From: Phalacrocorax aristotelis
Lineage: Eukaryota > Chordata > Aves > Suliformes > Phalacrocoracidae
Assembly: GCF_949628215.1 (NCBI RefSeq)
Contig: NC_134276.1
Coordinates: 61,231,733 to 61,295,732 of the forward strand
Direction: 5' to 3'
DNA length: 64,000 nucleotides
The notes under the pieces were generated by a model, which was not told where the DNA came from, ran no database searches, and saw nothing but the letters and a program-made list of their open reading frames with translations. This document shows, in pieces, positions 12,250-64,000 of this stretch (within the stretch, counting starts at the first letter, position 1; every line of letters starts with the position of its first letter). The position numbers and the translations under genes are program-made.

Positions 12250-12355
12250 CTCCCCGTGGCCTCGCCCGCCCTCCCCCTTCCCCCAACCGCCGCCGCCGCC
12301 GGCCGCGCTCTGGTCTCGCGCGGCCCCGTGTTCCCCCCCGCCTCTCCCTCCCGCC

Positions 12356-60977
<48,622 letters not shown>

Positions 60978-63900
60978 GTAAGAGCACAGAGCAGATTTTT
61001 TTTTGTCTTTTGCATGTTGTGTTTTTTGATGGTTTTTCCTGGAATTATGCACCGCCTCTGTGTGCACAGCCTCATACATTCCTCCCTTCTACTTTTTCAT
61101 GCTGTCCCCATATGTTGTGATTCCTTAATGACCTTTTTCCACAGAGGTTTTGCTAGCCTGTCAAATCCGTGGTAAGCCCATCTCTGTGCATGTGAATGTA
61201 GAGGTTAAGAGAAGGGTATAGAACAGTACCAGCTTCCCATGGAAAAGCTGCTTGCTCTGCTGAATTACTTCTTTCTGTACCTTTCAGGGAATATTTTTGA
61301 TTAGCCTCTACGCTGTTCTAGCTGTACACACAGAGAAGTATGTAGCATCCTTACTCTGTTCAGTCCTGTATTCTGTAGCCTCTTCTACACTATGGACAAG
61401 AGAAGCTTTGTGTTTTACTCTCAGTAATGTTTGTAGAGGTAAAGGAAGAAAGTCTTAGAAATAATTGCTTACATATTTATTAGGACAGATTTCCCTGTCA
61501 TTTCAAGGTTCCTAATCCTAAGATTTAAATTTTTGTCTGCTTCGTTCAAGACAGCTATTCCAGAAGAAGAAAAAATACCCATTGTAGGTGATTTACTTGC
61601 ATAGCTTTTAACTTTAGAGTTTGACTTTATGTTTAACTGTAGAGTTATTGAATATTAATTAGTTGCTGTATGTAACTCTTGGGTATAGCTGTGTTTTAGT
61701 GGAAGATGAAGTGACCAATGTATTTGTATATCATTCAGTTGAATTGCCAAAGCACTTCACACAGTTACAAAAGAAAAACTCTGAAATAAAAAAATTGCTT
61801 AATTTCCTTATTAGTAAATAATCTTCCTGGTAAGAACTTGTGCTTTAGCTGGAGCCCTGAACACAAAGGTTGATAGTGGTTACCCTCACTTCTTTTAATA
61901 TATATGTTCTTGTACACCTACCTACCTTCGGCATTCCTCTTCTAATCTTTAAGTGATTATAATATCCTGCGGTAGCAGGTTTTGTGCTGAAATCATATTG
62001 TCTGGCACATGATTTTCTTGCTATTTGTAAATACGGTACTGTGTTCCAGTATAGTGACTCCTGATTTACTTCTGTATTTTGATTTTTTAAAGCTGATGGG
62101 AATAATTTCAGTGGAAAAACTGCCAATGCCAATATAGACCTCTTGTTGGGAGTTTATCGCCCTTTGTTATGTTTGGGTTTTTTTCTCAATGAAAACATCT
62201 GTATATTATCAACACTATTTCCATCACAAATCCAAAACATAGCCCCATAGTAGTTACTGTGAAGACAATTAACTAGCCAAAATGAGTACATTGGTGGTAC
62301 TTTTAGCCCAGAAACATTCTAGAGTGCTCTGGGTATTTTAAATGGGTGGCTTCTGAAAATGGATAAATAAGCCTGTCGTACCTCATCATAATGACCCCTG
62401 GGGTACATCTTTGTACTGTGCTTTTCTGCAGCCTTTCTGTCTTTTACCTGTGAATAGCCTCACTTACTCAACCCTGCCTGGCCCTCATACAGTTTATCCT
62501 CTGTGTTGTCTTGCTGCTGGACAAACTGCCCTATATCGGTACAGTTATGATTGCTACTATAAGCAGTATTACAAGGGCCACAAAGATGATTGAGGGAGTG
62601 GAGCATCTGTGTACGAGGAGAGTCTGAGACTCCACCCTGGAGAAGAGAAAGTTCAAGGAGATTTTGTGTATGTGTATAGATATATGATGGGGGAGTAAAG
62701 ATGGAGCCAGACTCTTCCCAGTGGTTCCCAGTGCCAGGAGGACAAGAGGCAGTGGGCAAAAACTGAAACACAGGAACTTCTGCTTAAGAAAAAGTTGGTT
62801 CTTGGTTTTTCTGTGTTTCTTCTGGGGGGTGTGGGTGGAGGGTGTTTGGTTTTGGCTTTTTTTTTCCCTGTGAGGGTGATGAAATGCCACAAATGCCTGG
62901 AGAGTTGGTGAAGTCTTAGTCCTTGGAGGCAGTCAAAACTTAATCGGACATGATCCAGGGTGACCTACTATAGTTGGCCCTGCTTTGAGCGGGGGGATTG
63001 GACTAGACGATCTCCAGAGCTCATTTCTATGTTGAATCGTTTTGTGATTCATGACTGCTTGGCAAGTAATTTGTTTAGCTCACTAGTTTCTCTGGTGGTT
63101 TTCTTCATGCTTTCTGTGATCTGGGAGCATGTATGTTGGTTAGTAATGATGTAGTTTTGCTAGCTATCAATTTAGCATGCCTAAAGATCACATGATGGAT
63201 GTATCCTCTCATCTCTCCTGTGATACTGTTCAGTAATTCTAAACCTAGCCGTACCTATAGATAAGGTGGGGAAAAAAGTTGGAAGGGAAAGAAATATGTG
63301 CTGCTACTCAAAGCTTTCATATGATTATTGGAACTGAGACTTTTAATTGTTCGCTTCTATACTTTGAGGTTTTCTTTTTCTGGAAACTCTTTGAACGGGA
63401 TGAGGAGTGGGAAAAATGACTTGAGCCTTGATAGGATTGAGAATGTTGCTTTTTAAGGAGATAGTAGAGCACTCTAATGATTTTCCATGATAACAGATTT
63501 GGAGAAAAGGACTCAGGCTAGGGCAGAGGGAGTTATTTTTAGTTGAGAAAACACTTTTTTTGTTTTACCTTTATTGCTTCCTAGAAGTTTCATGCTTGCT
63601 GCTGTTCATATTTTTTCATTTCCTTTACTAACAGGTCTCATGTCCATCTAGTAGTTTTCTTAGGACCTGGCTGTAGTTAGCAATTACACTGTTCAAACCA
63701 GCTGTTTCATTTGTCATCACTACAGTTTCCAGCCAATGACAGAATAGTCTGTGGTTGTTCAAAATCATAAACTTATGATGAGGATCCAGTTATGCTTTAT
63801 ACAGCTTTTTGTTTTTTAAAGGGTCACTACTAATGACCAAGACTACATAATTATGACATGACCTGATACAAAAAAGCATAAGAAAAAAATATACAGTTGT

Positions 63901-64000
63901 ATTCCTACTGTCTGTGTTGTAAACTGTGAGAATAGCTGTACAGGTGTGTCATGGGCTGTAACTTCTCTTCGAAAATTAACTTAATACTTTACAGTTCCTT
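60978..64000 (+). other. TPP2: TPP2 intron 28 (partial, runs off the window)
   Basis: At least 3 kb. Contains a worn CR1 (62573-63050). I looked for the expected next block (mammalian VLTFAYKHALVNKMYGRGLK) in all forward frames after splice acceptors and did not find it. Confidence 0.75.
62573..63050 (+). mobile_element. Degenerate CR1 LINE 3' end (sense, intron 28)
   Basis: Starts gggccacaaagatgattgag, followed by a diverged CR1 3' region (ccaccctggagaagagaa) and ends ggggattggactagacgatc ... ttttgtgattcatga, the CR1 tail. A G/T-rich stretch near 62810-62870 interrupts it. Older than the other copies by eye. Confidence 0.75.

Noticed and set aside
60978..64000. The final TPP2 exons
   Set aside because: No segment resembling the conserved C-terminal block was found after a usable acceptor, so the end of the gene is placed outside the window.

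Overview
The window is vertebrate nuclear DNA from a bird. It holds most of one protein-coding gene, TPP2 (tripeptidyl peptidase II, a giant cytosolic subtilisin-type exopeptidase), read left to right. The bird assignment rests on the many CR1 LINE fragments ending in avian-type ATTCTATG tails, avian-type solo LTRs, compact introns and a protein very close to vertebrate TPP2. There is no bacterial-type content; nearly all short open frames are intronic, intergenic or inside CR1.

Layout. Positions 1-11740 are intergenic: a CR1 3' end (2870-3634, + strand), a solo LTR (3671-4267), a CR1 with reverse-transcriptase sequence (about 4440-6090, - strand), a second LTR-like element (6632-7235, - strand) and unassigned sequence. 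A CpG island (about 11740-12870) contains the TPP2 promoter, with two inverted CCAAT boxes, an NRF1-type palindrome and a GC-rich inverted repeat, and the first exon with a strong start context (ATG at 12356). From there 28 exons can be placed to the base through conserved reading frame, phase and GT-AG junctions. They encode 1179 residues, or 1192 with a 13-codon cassette exon at 51012-51050. The catalytic residues are all visible: Asp43 (exon 1), His263 (exon 7), Asn361 (exon 9) and Ser448 (exon 11). The last coding exon seen ends at 60977 on a codon boundary. By comparison with the roughly 1249-residue mammalian protein, about 69 C-terminal codons and the 3' UTR lie beyond position 64000.

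Introns carry CR1 fragments in introns 1, 5, 6, 15, 24 and 28, mostly antisense to TPP2.

Points worth a second look: (1) two CR1 copies 17 kb apart share a core of about 1.07 kb with only two mismatches and the same frameshift, yet homologous CR1 sequence just outside the core matches at only about 78%, which suggests gene conversion, duplication or an assembly artefact; (2) the conserved cassette exon; (3) a CR1 in intron 15 with the geometry of a twin-priming inversion; (4) an inverted pair of related CR1s in introns 6 and 15 that could form double-stranded RNA; (5) a 34-base near-perfect palindrome in intron 19. I found no wholly new gene system.
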